This document shows, piece by piece, positions 14,259 to 22,326 of a DNA stretch of 28,012 bases. The DNA lies in assembly GCA_035628645.1 (NCBI GenBank), contig DASPJL010000130.1, positions 1 through 28,012 on the forward strand, read 5' to 3'. Both the position numbers and the translations under genes were made by a program. Below the pieces are notes generated by a model, which saw only the letters and a program-made list of their open reading frames with translations, did no database searches and was not told the DNA's origin. Within the stretch, counting starts at the first letter, position 1. Each line of letters starts with the position of its first letter. This DNA is from DASPJL01 sp035628645. GTDB taxonomy: Bacteria; Bacteroidota; Bacteroidia; Cytophagales; Cyclobacteriaceae.

Positions 14259-15101
14259 CTATTCTTTGGTATACTTCAACATCCAGCTATAAAGGTCTTC
14301 GGAAAAGGAATCATAATCCGAAGATTCTTTGCCCATACCGGTTCCATCATAAGTCATCGTCCATGAATCGTGACCGACATTAGGATAAACGGTAAGCTTG
14401 GCTTTATGCACCGGGTTTTGTTTGTTAATGGCTTCAATCATTTCAATAGATCTGTCAATGGAAACTGTTGGGTCAGCATCGCCATGAAATGCCCAGATAG
14501 GAATATTTTGGTAAGACTTGCCTTGTTTAACATTTCCCCCTCCACAAATGGGCGCAGCTGCTGCGACATAACTGGAATCTCCATATACACCGACATAATC
14601 AAACACCCCGTATCCTCCCATACTTAATCCGGTAATATATATTCTGTTCATGTCTACCTTATATTTGGCAGCAATATATTCGATATACTGGTGTATCTTT
14701 TTTGCGTTCCACCACCCTTCGTGGCATTGAGGGGATGCTACTAGGGCCGGGAAAACAGGATTCCATGTTTTTTTCTCGATTAATCTTGGTATCCCTCCTC
14801 TTAAAACTTTTGACAATTCATCAGGATTGTTTTGGCTATTTCCTATTTCACCCATACCATGTAAAAAGACAATCAGCGGATATTCCGAACCGCTGTCATA
14901 TCCTCCCGGCAAATAGATGTAGTGACCATAAATGTTTTTTTCAGGTAGCAAATGTTCGGCAACATGCTCACCTCCGGTATCAGGAGGAAGGGAGGAAAGG
15001 CTTCCGTTTTTCTTGCCAATTTCTTCTTCTGAACAAGAATAGAATGCGATTAACAAAGGAGCAGCAATAAAAATAAAAGGCAACTTAAAAAATAATTTCA
15101 T
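14259..15101 (-). CDS. Lipoprotein alpha/beta-hydrolase (esterase-like)
   Basis: This 280-aa protein has a lipobox ending at Cys23 (AFYSC), so it is membrane-anchored. The alpha/beta-hydrolase core shows LIVFLHGMGE (oxyanion region), the nucleophile Ser160 in GLSMGG, a likely catalytic Asp210 in HGDADPTV, and His244 in NVGHDSW. This arrangement is that of the dienelactone hydrolase/prolyl oligopeptidase-like esterases often found with polysaccharide-degrading enzymes (feruloyl or acetyl xylan esterase-like). The neighbouring GH16 enzyme on the same strand, 236 bases upstream, fits removal of ester groups from a plant or algal glycan. The substrate is inferred from context only. Confidence 0.85.
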   Translation of the reverse strand: MKLFFKLPFIFIAAPLLIAFYSCSEEEIGKKNGSLSSLPPDTGGEHVAEHLLPEKNIYGHYIYLPGGYDSGSEYPLIVFLHGMGEIGNSQNNPDELSKVLRGGIPRLIEKKTWNPVFPALVASPQCHEGWWNAKKIHQYIEYIAAKYKVDMNRIYITGLSMGGYGVFDYVGVYGDSSYVAAAAPICGGGNVKQGKSYQNIPIWAFHGDADPTVSIDRSIEMIEAINKQNPVHKAKLTVYPNVGHDSWTMTYDGTGMGKESSDYDSFSEDLYSWMLKYTKE

Positions 15102-15285
15102 AGTAGCTGGTTTAATTCCAGCCCAAAATAGATTTTTAAAGAATTGGTTTCTTTGAGGAATTTATTCGAAACTTACCTGCGTTTGAATTTTAACAATTGC
15201 AAAATATTATATTATTTATTCGTAAAATTATATATAGCGAAAGAGGTCAAGAAGAAAAAAGTTATAATCAGCCGACTATAACAAA

Positions 15286-15314
15286 ATAGCCGCAGGTCTT
15301 TTCTGCGACTATTT
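15286..15314 (-). terminator. Terminator-like hairpin after the GH16 gene
   Basis: On the minus strand AATAGTCGCAG pairs with CTGCGGCTATT over 11 pairs including one G-U, with a 7-base loop. The following TTGTTAT is a weak U-run. It lies about 25 bases past the GH16 stop and separates that gene from the esterase. Confidence 0.6.
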
Positions 15315-15337
15315 GTTACAATTTTGTCAAATTAAAA

Positions 15338-17389
15338 TTAATGCTTGATCTGTAATTTTATTGATTGAATTGTGGAGGTAGATTTTCCCGCTATACTTAG
15401 GAAAAGAAGCCCATCATTAAAATTGGATGTCTTTAGGGTTATAATATTTTCACCTTTGACCAGGTTGACTTCTTTATCGCCTAGATTTTGGAACATCATA
15501 TTCCTGATACTAACCTTTACTGTTTCAGCTTTTTCAGCATGATAAATTATCCTGACTTCATCATTTGCTGGATTTGGGAAAGCGGAAACAATAGCATTGC
15601 TAGTCTCTTCAATGTCATCTGCATAATCAATTCTTGCTCCTGTTCTAAGTGTCCTTACAGTAATTGAATTACTGGCTTCAGAAAGATTACCGGAAGCATC
15701 TTTGGCTCTTACTGAAAATTTATACCCCTTATTACTTGCCAGACCGGTTACTGTAAAGTTTGTTTCGCTTGTTGTTCCTGAAAGTGTTGACCCATTATAG
15801 ACATTGTATCCTACCACGCCAATATTATCAGTAGAAGGGTTCCAGGTTAAAGTTACCGTCGTGTTGGTTTTATCTGTAGAAACCAGATTCGTAGGAGCTG
15901 TAGGTGGAGTTGTATCCCCGCCTGCTCCTGCTGTTTTAAATTCCAGCCAGTTTAGGTTATAGCCTCCAATGCTTGTAAATAATCTCAATCGACTCGTTCC
16001 GGAAGGAAGCACAAAAGGTTCGGATGTAACTGTTGTCCAATTTTGCCACCCACCTGTTACAGGAATATTTGTCGTATTTAAAACAGTACCATTTACATCT
16101 TTCACCTGAACCTGACCTGGAGAACTAAGGCAAGCCGTCCTATAAGAAATCGTAAAACTCCCTTCAGTGGAAGCTCCTACCACATATTCCATATAATCTC
16201 CGGTATCAATCCAGCCTACATTTAAACCTCCTCCTTCATCCGTTGTGGCTTCAGTTTGAACGCCAAACTGCAAATCATAATCTTCAGCTTCAATTTTCGA
16301 AGGAATATTGACGACCACAACCTGAGTGGTACTAAAAGTTCCGCTTGCAAATTCAGAAAGATTACCGGCATGGTCACGAGCCCTGACTTTTATCGAATAG
16401 GTTGTCAAAGGGGTGAGGCCAGATAGGGTATAATTCGGAAAAATGGTTGTTGCGACCAAAGTATTCCCATTGTACACCTCATATTCCTTTACACTGTAAT
16501 TGTCTCTTGAAGCCGTCCACGAAAGACTTAAGTTGGATGATCCGGATTTTGCAGTCAGCTCCGTCGGAGTTGTAGGAACCTGTGTATCGACAGGAGCATT
16601 ATAATTGTAAACCCTCACATAGTCGACTGTCATTCTTACAGGGAACATTCTGTCGTCCACTCCACGGATTCCGCCCCAATCCCCTCCGATGGCAATATTT
16701 AAAATAAGATGGAACCGTTGATCAAAAGGCCATGCAGTCCAGCTTGTGTTTTCATTATGGGATGTAAAATACAGCACACCATCAACAAACATATCAATTT
16801 TACTTGGAGACCATTCCATGGCATATACATGAGGATTTACTGAACAATCCGGCACTTCTATAGTGGCGGTTTTTTGATTGTTATTTACCCAATAATAATC
16901 AAGAGAATGAGTAGAAGCATGAACCACTCCCTGATCGTAGCCCACATGTTCCATTATATCAATTTCCCCACTATTGGGCCAGCCACCATATACCCAATCG
17001 GTTGGCAACATCCATATGGCAGGCCAGGTACCTCTTCCCGAAGGTAAAATTGCCTTTACCTCCACCCTGCCATACAGCCAATCTCCTTTTTCCCTGGTGA
17101 CTAATCGGGCAGAGGAGTATTCGTACCCATTATAATTGTCTCTTCTGGCTTCTATAATCAGGTTGCCATTTTCAACCCGGGCATTTTCCAGCCGGTTTTC
17201 AGTATAATTCTGTAACTCATTATTTACCGTTCCGGGAGGCATTACATCGTATCCCCATTTCGAGCTGTCGGGCAATCCTGAATAATCAAATTCATCATAC
17301 CAGACAAGGCTTTGAGAGAAAACAGTATAAGAACAGAGCATTAATAAAATGAGCAGAGAGAAATTTCTCCTTGATAGAAATGTTTTCAT
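15338..17389 (-). CDS. GH16 beta-glucanase with FN3, CBM6 and T9SS sorting domain
   Basis: This 683-aa secreted glycanase has a signal peptide to about residue 25. The GH16 domain (about 27-265) carries the catalytic EIDIME motif at 142-147 (nucleophile Glu142, Asp144, acid/base Glu147) and fits laminarinase or lichenase types that hydrolyse beta-1,3 or beta-1,3-1,4 glucans. It is followed by an FN3 domain (about 273-356), a CBM6-like carbohydrate-binding module (about 362-486, IEAEDYD and WIDTGDYMEY), a second FN3 (about 495-580) and a C-terminal type IX secretion domain (about 600-683, FPNPANDEV). It is thus exported by T9SS and released or anchored at the surface. It lies alone, with no SusC/SusD pair nearby, so it is not part of a standard utilisation locus in this window. 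Confidence 0.93.
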   Translation of the reverse strand: MKTFLSRRNFSLLILLMLCSYTVFSQSLVWYDEFDYSGLPDSSKWGYDVMPPGTVNNELQNYTENRLENARVENGNLIIEARRDNYNGYEYSSARLVTREKGDWLYGRVEVKAILPSGRGTWPAIWMLPTDWVYGGWPNSGEIDIMEHVGYDQGVVHASTHSLDYYWVNNNQKTATIEVPDCSVNPHVYAMEWSPSKIDMFVDGVLYFTSHNENTSWTAWPFDQRFHLILNIAIGGDWGGIRGVDDRMFPVRMTVDYVRVYNYNAPVDTQVPTTPTELTAKSGSSNLSLSWTASRDNYSVKEYEVYNGNTLVATTIFPNYTLSGLTPLTTYSIKVRARDHAGNLSEFASGTFSTTQVVVVNIPSKIEAEDYDLQFGVQTEATTDEGGGLNVGWIDTGDYMEYVVGASTEGSFTISYRTACLSSPGQVQVKDVNGTVLNTTNIPVTGGWQNWTTVTSEPFVLPSGTSRLRLFTSIGGYNLNWLEFKTAGAGGDTTPPTAPTNLVSTDKTNTTVTLTWNPSTDNIGVVGYNVYNGSTLSGTTSETNFTVTGLASNKGYKFSVRAKDASGNLSEASNSITVRTLRTGARIDYADDIEETSNAIVSAFPNPANDEVRIIYHAEKAETVKVSIRNMMFQNLGDKEVNLVKGENIITLKTSNFNDGLLFLSIAGKSTSTIQSIKLQIKH

Positions 17390-17596
17390 AAGAATTAAGG
17401 GTTAAGTTGGACATAAAAGACTAAAAAGAATATTAGTTTGTATCAGATAACCTGATGCAGTAATAATGGAGTTGTACGAAATAGGCAGAAAAAAAAGTAA
17501 ATTTTTATCGCACAAAATCAAATAGATGAGTAGTAATTTGCTTATAGGTAAAAGTAACTGAACGGGAGATGAAGCAAAAAAATCGTTTCCCTTATG

Positions 17597-17628
17597 TTGC
17601 TTTTCTTATAAGCTTTTTTGTACTTTCG
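17597..17628 (+). promoter_or_regulatory. Candidate Bacteroidota-type promoter
   Basis: TTG at 17597-17599 and TACTTTCG at 17621-17628 (consensus TAnnTTTG with one mismatch) are spaced 21 bases, close to the -33/-7 layout recognised by the primary sigma factor of Bacteroidota. The start of the small T9SS-tailed lipoprotein follows 27 bases later. Confidence 0.4.
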
Positions 17629-17655
17629 TCCCGCTTTTTACCTTCTAATAAATAG

Positions 17656-18042
17656 ATGATCAGACTTACTGAATTGCTCCTGGTTCTTTTTGTTGCCTTC
17701 TCCCTACTGTCTTGTAAGTCAGAGGAAGAATTAAAACAAAAAGAATCCCTTAATATAAGTTTTGCTGTTGCGGAACTGAGTGCTTGGGTGGATGAAAGCC
17801 TCGTTCGAGTTTACCCAAACCCTTTTATGAATTCAGTAAGAATTGCTATCCATACTTCCAGTCCGTCGGATATAACTGTGTTAATTACAGATGAAACGGG
17901 GAAATACAGAAAATTTATCCATGAAAATCAATCAAATGTAGAAGTCATGGTAGATTTCCCAAAAGCTGAAGCAGGAATGTATTTAGCGGAGGTTTTGGTA
18001 AACAACAAACTTCAAAAGTTCAATTTATTTAAGATTAAGTAA
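17656..18042 (+). CDS. Lipoprotein consisting mostly of a T9SS C-terminal domain
   Basis: This 128-aa protein has a lipoprotein signal with Cys20 in LLSCKSEEE, a linker of about 28 residues, then residues 49-128 that match a T9SS type A sorting domain: VRVYPNPF, an I-T-V-L-I-T-D-E-T-G strand, a GMYLAEV strand, and a closing K-F-N-L-F-K-I-K. In the usual case this domain sits behind a large cargo; here there is no cargo between the lipid anchor and the sorting tail. It may be a relic of a larger protein or a genuine small surface protein. A barrel-like protein follows 42 bases downstream on the same strand and may be its partner. Confidence 0.7.
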   Translation: MIRLTELLLVLFVAFSLLSCKSEEELKQKESLNISFAVAELSAWVDESLVRVYPNPFMNSVRIAIHTSSPSDITVLITDETGKYRKFIHENQSNVEVMVDFPKAEAGMYLAEVLVNNKLQKFNLFKIK

Positions 18043-18084
18043 TCTTATTAGATCAATATTCATCCTTATCTGCTTAGCACCTCA

Positions 18085-18735
18085 ATGAGAATTCTACGTC
18101 TAACTTTTGTATTCTGCTTTCTTTTAGTTTCTACCGGTTTCGCCCAAAAAATTTCATTTGGAATTACAGACGGAGGAAATATAAATTATACCTCAGTAAA
18201 AAGTGATAAAGAATTGACAACAAGAGTGGCTTATCTTCCTTTGCCAAGTTATTCCTTAGGAATTGTTGCTGCAAAAGACATTTCACCAAAAGTAAATGCC
18301 CGGGTAGGAATTCTTTGGGACAGAAGGAGAGATTTAGATCAAACGAATATAGAATATACGGATGATTCTGCGAATCCTATGGGAACAATTCCCGACCGTA
18401 CCAATATTAATCAATATGTAAAGACGGAGCTAAACCTGGCTTATAAGATCAAGGGAAACTTTGCAATTGGTTCGGGGCTAAATTTTTACACATTGGTTTA
18501 TTCTAAAACGAAAATCCGGGATTTTAGAATTGGAAACCAGTATAAAAATTACCATTACCGAACCTTTAATTTCGATATTCCTGTTTTCGTATCTTATTCA
18601 TTCTATAAGTTCAACACGAGATTGATATTTGATAAAGGCATAATAAGCCGCATAAAGGACAAGTCTGGCAATATCAGAGAATACGAGAATACTTTGACCT
18701 TTCAGTTCACTTATTTTATTATTGGAAAACCTTGA
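18085..18735 (+). CDS. Outer-membrane beta-barrel-like protein
   Basis: This 216-aa protein has a signal peptide ending near residue 20 (STGFAQ). The rest has alternating strands typical of the small PorT-like or OmpW-like barrels of Bacteroidota, with aromatic girdles (YHYRTFNFDIPVFVSYSFYKF) and a final strand FQFTYFIIG near the C-terminus. No catalytic motif is present. It follows the T9SS-tailed lipoprotein closely and is likely co-transcribed. Its function is unknown; structural or adhesin roles are possible. Confidence 0.7.
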   Translation: MRILRLTFVFCFLLVSTGFAQKISFGITDGGNINYTSVKSDKELTTRVAYLPLPSYSLGIVAAKDISPKVNARVGILWDRRRDLDQTNIEYTDDSANPMGTIPDRTNINQYVKTELNLAYKIKGNFAIGSGLNFYTLVYSKTKIRDFRIGNQYKNYHYRTFNFDIPVFVSYSFYKFNTRLIFDKGIISRIKDKSGNIREYENTLTFQFTYFIIGKP

Positions 18736-18765
18736 GATTCGACTGACTATTAAAAAGTTAAGAAC

Positions 18766-19515
18766 TCAGTTTAATACTTCAAATTTTTCTCTGTAACGAT
18801 TTAATATTTTCTTGTCCGCCTCAAAATCTGTAATTAATGTGTCAACCATTGAAAGAGGTGCAAAAGGAAAATATTTCTCCTTCTCAAGTTTTGAAGAGTC
18901 ACATAAAAGAAAAACTTTTTGTGCGCTTTTTGCCATACTTAAAGCAATGCTGGCTTCCTTCTCGCTATTGGCGCTTAACCCTGTGGAAAGAGATATTCCA
19001 TCTACACCTATAAAAGCTTTGGTCGCCTTATATCTGGCAATATGTTCTTTAGCAATTTCACCATGAACTGCTTGCCTTTCAGCATCCACTTCTCCACCGA
19101 TTAAATTTATGCTTACCTGTGAATTAATAAGTTCGTATAGTACAGGCAGGGAATTGGTAATCACTTTAATCTTTTTCTCCTTTATAAAAGGACATAACCT
19201 AAACAAAGTACTTCCGCAGTCAAGAAAAATGACATCACCATCCACAATCTGCCTTGCAGCGATTTCACATATATGATCTTTTCGATCAGCATTTAAACTT
19301 GCCTTATGAATAAAGGTAAAAGGATCTTTAGAAAGGGCTATTTTCATTGCGCCTCCGTGGGTACGATAAATTAAACCTTTATCAGACAAGAGAGCGAGAT
19401 CTCGTCTTACCGTTATTTCGGAAGTCTCTAAAATTTCTGAGAGTTCTTTGACCTCTACTGTCCCCTTCTTTTCAACAACGTCAAGAATTATTTGTTTTCT
19501 CTGTTGGAAATTCAT
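18766..19515 (-). CDS. DeoR/GlpR-family transcriptional regulator
   Basis: This regulator of 249 aa is counted from the ATG at 19515. An in-frame TTG at 19539 would add eight residues but would run into the inverted repeat that probably is its operator, so the ATG is preferred. The N-terminus is a winged helix (QRKQIILDVV, then SEITVRRDLALL and RTHGGA), the DeoR signature. The C-terminal sugar-phosphate sensor domain (from about 75) includes the DCGST and GVDGIS segments. Family members repress sugar-catabolic operons and release DNA on binding a phosphorylated sugar. It is divergent from nudK, suggesting that it controls nucleotide-sugar or sugar-phosphate turnover as well as itself. Confidence 0.9.
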   Translation of the reverse strand: MNFQQRKQIILDVVEKKGTVEVKELSEILETSEITVRRDLALLSDKGLIYRTHGGAMKIALSKDPFTFIHKASLNADRKDHICEIAARQIVDGDVIFLDCGSTLFRLCPFIKEKKIKVITNSLPVLYELINSQVSINLIGGEVDAERQAVHGEIAKEHIARYKATKAFIGVDGISLSTGLSANSEKEASIALSMAKSAQKVFLLCDSSKLEKEKYFPFAPLSMVDTLITDFEADKKILNRYREKFEVLN

Positions 19516-19531
19516 TTTATTGTTGTTTACT

Positions 19532-19559
19532 TTGATCAAAAATAGTCATTAATGATCAA
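19532..19559. promoter_or_regulatory. Candidate DeoR operator between divergent genes
   Basis: TTGATCA (19532-19538) and TGATCAA (19553-19559) are inverted copies with a 14-bp spacer, centre to centre 21 bp, or two helical turns. They lie between the deoR-type gene start and nudK. Each half is itself nearly palindromic (TGATCA). Binding by the adjacent regulator is inferred. Confidence 0.45.
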
Positions 19560-19589
19560 TTTCAATCACATTGTAATTGTTTTAAAATT

Positions 19590-20162
19590 ATGAATCCAAA
19601 AATCCGAATCCAAAGAGAAGAAATTTTATCAAACAACTGGTACATTTTAAAGAAGTTTACCTTCGACTATCAAAAAAAGAATGGGGAATGGACAACACAA
19701 AACAGAGAAGCTTATGACAGAGGAAACGGCGCTACGATACTGCTTTACAACAAGGAACAAGGCAAAGTAATTTTAACAAAGCAATTCCGATTGCCCACTT
19801 ATGTAAATGGAAATACTTCAGGAATGTTAATAGAATCGTGTGCAGGACTGTTGGATCAGGATAGCCCGGAGGAAGCCATAATCAGGGAAACGGAAGAGGA
19901 AACAGGATTTCAGATTACCTCACCAGAAAAGGTATTCGAAGCCTATATGAGTCCTGGATCCGTTACAGAAAAGTTATTCTTTTATATAGCAGAATATCAC
20001 AAAGATATGAACAGAAACAACGGCGGAGGAGTGGATGAAGAGGAAATCGAAGTTTTGGAACTTCCATTCAATGAAGCAATGTCAATGGTAAAATCTGGAG
20101 AAATAATGGACGGAAAAACCATTATCCTGCTTCAATATTTAAAGATAAACAACTTGTTATAA
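19590..20162 (+). CDS. nudK: GDP-mannose pyrophosphatase, Nudix family
   Basis: This 190-aa protein matches E. coli NudK along its length: ILSNNWYIL at the N-terminus, YDRGNGATILLYN, then NGNTSGMLIESCAGLLD, the Nudix helix ending RETEEETGF, YMSPGSVTE, GGGVDEEEIEVLELPF, and GEIMDGKTI. NudK hydrolyses GDP-mannose and related nucleotide sugars to GMP and sugar phosphate, using magnesium held by the Nudix glutamates. The start ATG aligns with the family start. It is divergent from a DeoR-type regulator, which fits induction by a sugar phosphate. Normal length; nothing odd. Confidence 0.92.
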   Translation: MNPKIRIQREEILSNNWYILKKFTFDYQKKNGEWTTQNREAYDRGNGATILLYNKEQGKVILTKQFRLPTYVNGNTSGMLIESCAGLLDQDSPEEAIIRETEEETGFQITSPEKVFEAYMSPGSVTEKLFFYIAEYHKDMNRNNGGGVDEEEIEVLELPFNEAMSMVKSGEIMDGKTIILLQYLKINNLL

Positions 20163-20260
20163 GGCAACTGGATTCTGATAAAAGGAAAAAAATAATTTGT
20201 AAGCTTGTGACATAATCATAATCAATTAGTAACAGGGATCTGAAAGAAAAAAACAACACG

Positions 20261-20842
20261 TTGTATATTTTTGCCAGTATAATTTCATCCCTGGGGCATC
20301 CACTTTTAACAAGCGCAATATTCATACTCTTTATCACCTTTTATCTTTATGATTTACAAAAGGCGCTACTGCTTTCCATGCTTATTATAGGCGGATTAAT
20401 TGTTCCTGTCACAGGTTGGAATTACTTAAAAACAATAAGGGGCGATTATACAAACTTTGATGTTTCTGAAAGGAAGAATAGAAATTCAATGTATCTCCTG
20501 ATCAGCGGATTAATGATCATTTTGATTGTTGTATTGTTCGTTACAAAACAATCCGATTCGCTAATGACAGGTATGTTCTTTGCGCTGGGTTTAATTCTTA
20601 TTTCCTTTATTGCTAATTTATTTATTAAAGTATCGCTTCACACTTCTTTATCTTTTTTTCTTTCTTTTGCTACTTTAACAATAAGTGTCGGATCCGGGAT
20701 TGCGATGATAATTATAACGATGATAATTGCAGCCTCAAGATTGATATTAAAAAGGCACACCCTGTCTGAAGTAGTAACGGGAGGAATAATTGGAATAGCT
20801 ACAGGTGGAGGCTTGTGGTATTACTTTGAAGAAATTAATTAA
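20261..20842 (+). CDS. PAP2-like integral membrane phosphatase-related protein
   Basis: This protein of about 193 aa has six or so membrane spans. The C-terminal part shows a PAP2-type layout: VSLHTSLSFF in place of the usual P-S-G-H motif, and SRLILKRHTLSEVVTG matching S-R-x5-H-x3-[D/E] with Glu where most enzymes have Asp. The phosphatidic acid or undecaprenyl pyrophosphate phosphatase families share this. The first motif is weak (V-SERKNR region). No ATG exists in the first 39 codons; the frame opens with TTG at 20261 and has a stop just before 20222, so an unusual start is likely. Catalysis is uncertain because motif residues differ. Confidence 0.65.
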   Translation: MYIFASIISSLGHPLLTSAIFILFITFYLYDLQKALLLSMLIIGGLIVPVTGWNYLKTIRGDYTNFDVSERKNRNSMYLLISGLMIILIVVLFVTKQSDSLMTGMFFALGLILISFIANLFIKVSLHTSLSFFLSFATLTISVGSGIAMIIITMIIAASRLILKRHTLSEVVTGGIIGIATGGGLWYYFEEIN

Positions 20843-20850
20843 AAAGGAAT

Positions 20851-20901
20851 AAAAAAAAATACATTAAAAGGTAATTACGAAATGTTTTCACCTTTTAATG
20901 T
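20851..20901 (-). terminator. Strong hairpin terminator of the amphipathic protein gene
   Basis: A perfect 12-bp inverted repeat, ACATTAAAAGGT (20861-20872) and ACCTTTTAATGT (20890-20901), has a 17-base loop. On the minus strand it is followed by a run of nine T (complement of 20851-20859). It lies 41 bases after the stop at 20942, and converging plus-strand reads from the PAP2-like gene would meet the same stem. Confidence 0.85.
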
Positions 20902-20941
20902 AAGCCGGTAATTCTGACAATTATTCTGCAGTGATTACCGA

Positions 20942-21403
20942 TTATGCAGCTATTCTGAATTTCTTAATGTCCTCAATAGGGCCAAACTGCTTGGTTTGAA
21001 CTGTTTTTTTACCTTTTTTCAACATTACCACAGTTGGCGCAATTTTATTTTTCATTGTCATTTCTACTACCTTATAATAGAAATCTTTGGCTTCTTTAGA
21101 CGCCCCCCTTGCAAAAGCATGAACGGTTACATTCTCCTGAACAGGCATTCCGGGAATAACATGGTACATGGTAAATGTAACACGATAGACCGGTTTAAAT
21201 GAATTGATCACCTTTTTACAGACAGAAGCAATGGCTTGATACGTGCCAACAATTATTGAGACAATACCATTTATAACAAATTTGATAGCATTGAATATGG
21301 CTTTAAACAAACCAAAAACCGCATTAAATATACCAAGTACAATTTTTGTTAAGGCATCTATTAATCCCTTAAATGCATTAGTTATTTTTCTTAACATCTT
21401 CAT
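20942..21403 (-). CDS. Small protein with long amphipathic helix, unknown
   Basis: I start this at the ATG at 21403 (153 aa). The frame is open to 21460, but the extra 19 residues are not protein-like. Residues about 3-75 form a long, nearly uninterrupted hydrophobic/amphipathic helix with recurring small residues and few charges (ALTKIVLGIFNAVFG, then AIKFVINGIVSIIVG), which could bind a membrane surface or form a pore-like bundle. The C-terminal 75 residues look globular, with strands RVTFTMYHVIPG and VTVHAFARG, then a basic segment (MLKKGKKTVQTKQFG). No family is recognised. It has its own terminator and no close partner. Confidence 0.6.
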   Translation of the reverse strand: MKMLRKITNAFKGLIDALTKIVLGIFNAVFGLFKAIFNAIKFVINGIVSIIVGTYQAIASVCKKVINSFKPVYRVTFTMYHVIPGMPVQENVTVHAFARGASKEAKDFYYKVVEMTMKNKIAPTVVMLKKGKKTVQTKQFGPIEDIKKFRIAA

Positions 21404-21764
21404 ATTTATTTTAAAATTATTCAAGCAATATAAATGGTGCAACTGCTCGAAACAATTCATAAATTATAAAAAACATACAAACATTTATTAAAATCTTTAT
21501 AAGGATTTTTTTCAAAATAATCGTCGCATTGTGGATGGATGCAGAAGTTATTTTTTCAGGTCTTAAAAAAGGAAAATTTTTTATTATTTTTTTAAAAAGA
21601 AAGGTTACCACGATATTTTTTGTACATAAAGATTTAGTACCAAGAAAATTTAGGGACTCATTTTTTAGTAAAGACATAAGGTTTTTCTTATGTCTTTTTT
21701 TATTGAACCGGTAAAAGCAGACCTCCCCAAAGGATAGTCTTTAAAAAAATAAATAGTTTTTAGA
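21404..21764. other. AT-rich intergenic region, possible small RNA
   Basis: This stretch is very AT-rich. The open frames here (a 61-codon plus frame that runs through the hairpin, and an 86-codon minus frame) have no protein-like composition. The only clear element is the plus-strand terminator at 21670-21702, which has no gene in front of it. A short plus-strand transcript is therefore possible. The promoter of the amphipathic-helix gene must also lie here on the minus strand. Confidence 0.4.
21670..21702 (+). terminator. Orphan rho-independent terminator
   Basis: AAAGACATAAG (21670-21680) pairs with CTTATGTCTTT (21687-21697) around a 6-base loop, followed by TTTTATT on the plus strand. 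On the minus strand the hairpin is followed by ACTAAAAAATG, so it does not serve the lipoprotein gene. The nearest plus gene ends over 800 bases away, past another hairpin. Confidence 0.75.
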
Positions 21765-22256
21765 TTATTCTACCCCATCAAATACTCCTTCAGTAATTGT
21801 TATTACATCGGTTTCGTCGATGACATTTTCAGCAGTTCCTTCAAAAGTCCCTTCTACGTATTTACTTTTTCCAACTTCATGGATTTTCTTAATCGTTACC
21901 GTTAAACTTTTCTCAACATAAGTTTTTCCTTCTCCATTATCGAACTGTAGTCCTCCGCCTTTTGTACCCGGCACATTATAGGTTCCAGGGCCGGTAATTT
22001 CTCTTCCTGTTGTAATCTGAAAAAAGGCTCCATTCTCCGTTCTTCCTGAAATTATTATACCATCTCCTGAATCATTAAGGAAAGCCGCTGAAGCAGTCAC
22101 ATTTTTAGTGGCTTCCCATAGCTCACCGTTTATTTTCATTTTAAGGATTTTTTCTCCTCCCCCTGACTGAGGACTTCCATCATCACTTTTATTGCATCCT
22201 GAAAATAGTAGGATTACAACAGAAAGAGCAAGGGATAAAATTGCGTTGATTTTCAT
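21765..22256 (-). CDS. Lipoprotein, unknown function
   Basis: This 163-aa protein has a lipobox at LLFSGC (Cys21), then a Ser/Gly linker and a globular beta-rich domain. A MKINGELWEAT strand, GTYNVPG turn and KYVEGTFEGTAEN strand recall the family of small Bacteroidota lipoproteins with a beta-sandwich (DUF6252-like), but I only note a resemblance. It starts 70 bases after the multi-FN3 gene on the same strand and may belong to the same operon. Function is unknown. Confidence 0.65.
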   Translation of the reverse strand: MKINAILSLALSVVILLFSGCNKSDDGSPQSGGGEKILKMKINGELWEATKNVTASAAFLNDSGDGIIISGRTENGAFFQITTGREITGPGTYNVPGTKGGGLQFDNGEGKTYVEKSLTVTIKKIHEVGKSKYVEGTFEGTAENVIDETDVITITEGVFDGVE

Positions 22257-22326
22257 AGTATTAGCAGTAAATATTTATTACAAAAAAATCTTTTTTCCTA
22301 TCTGATAACGAGCAAGACTAATAAAT

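Noticed and set aside
21417..21677. 86-codon minus-strand frame
   Set aside because: It begins inside the terminator hairpin and overlaps the upstream region of the amphipathic-helix gene; the composition is that of AT-rich non-coding DNA.
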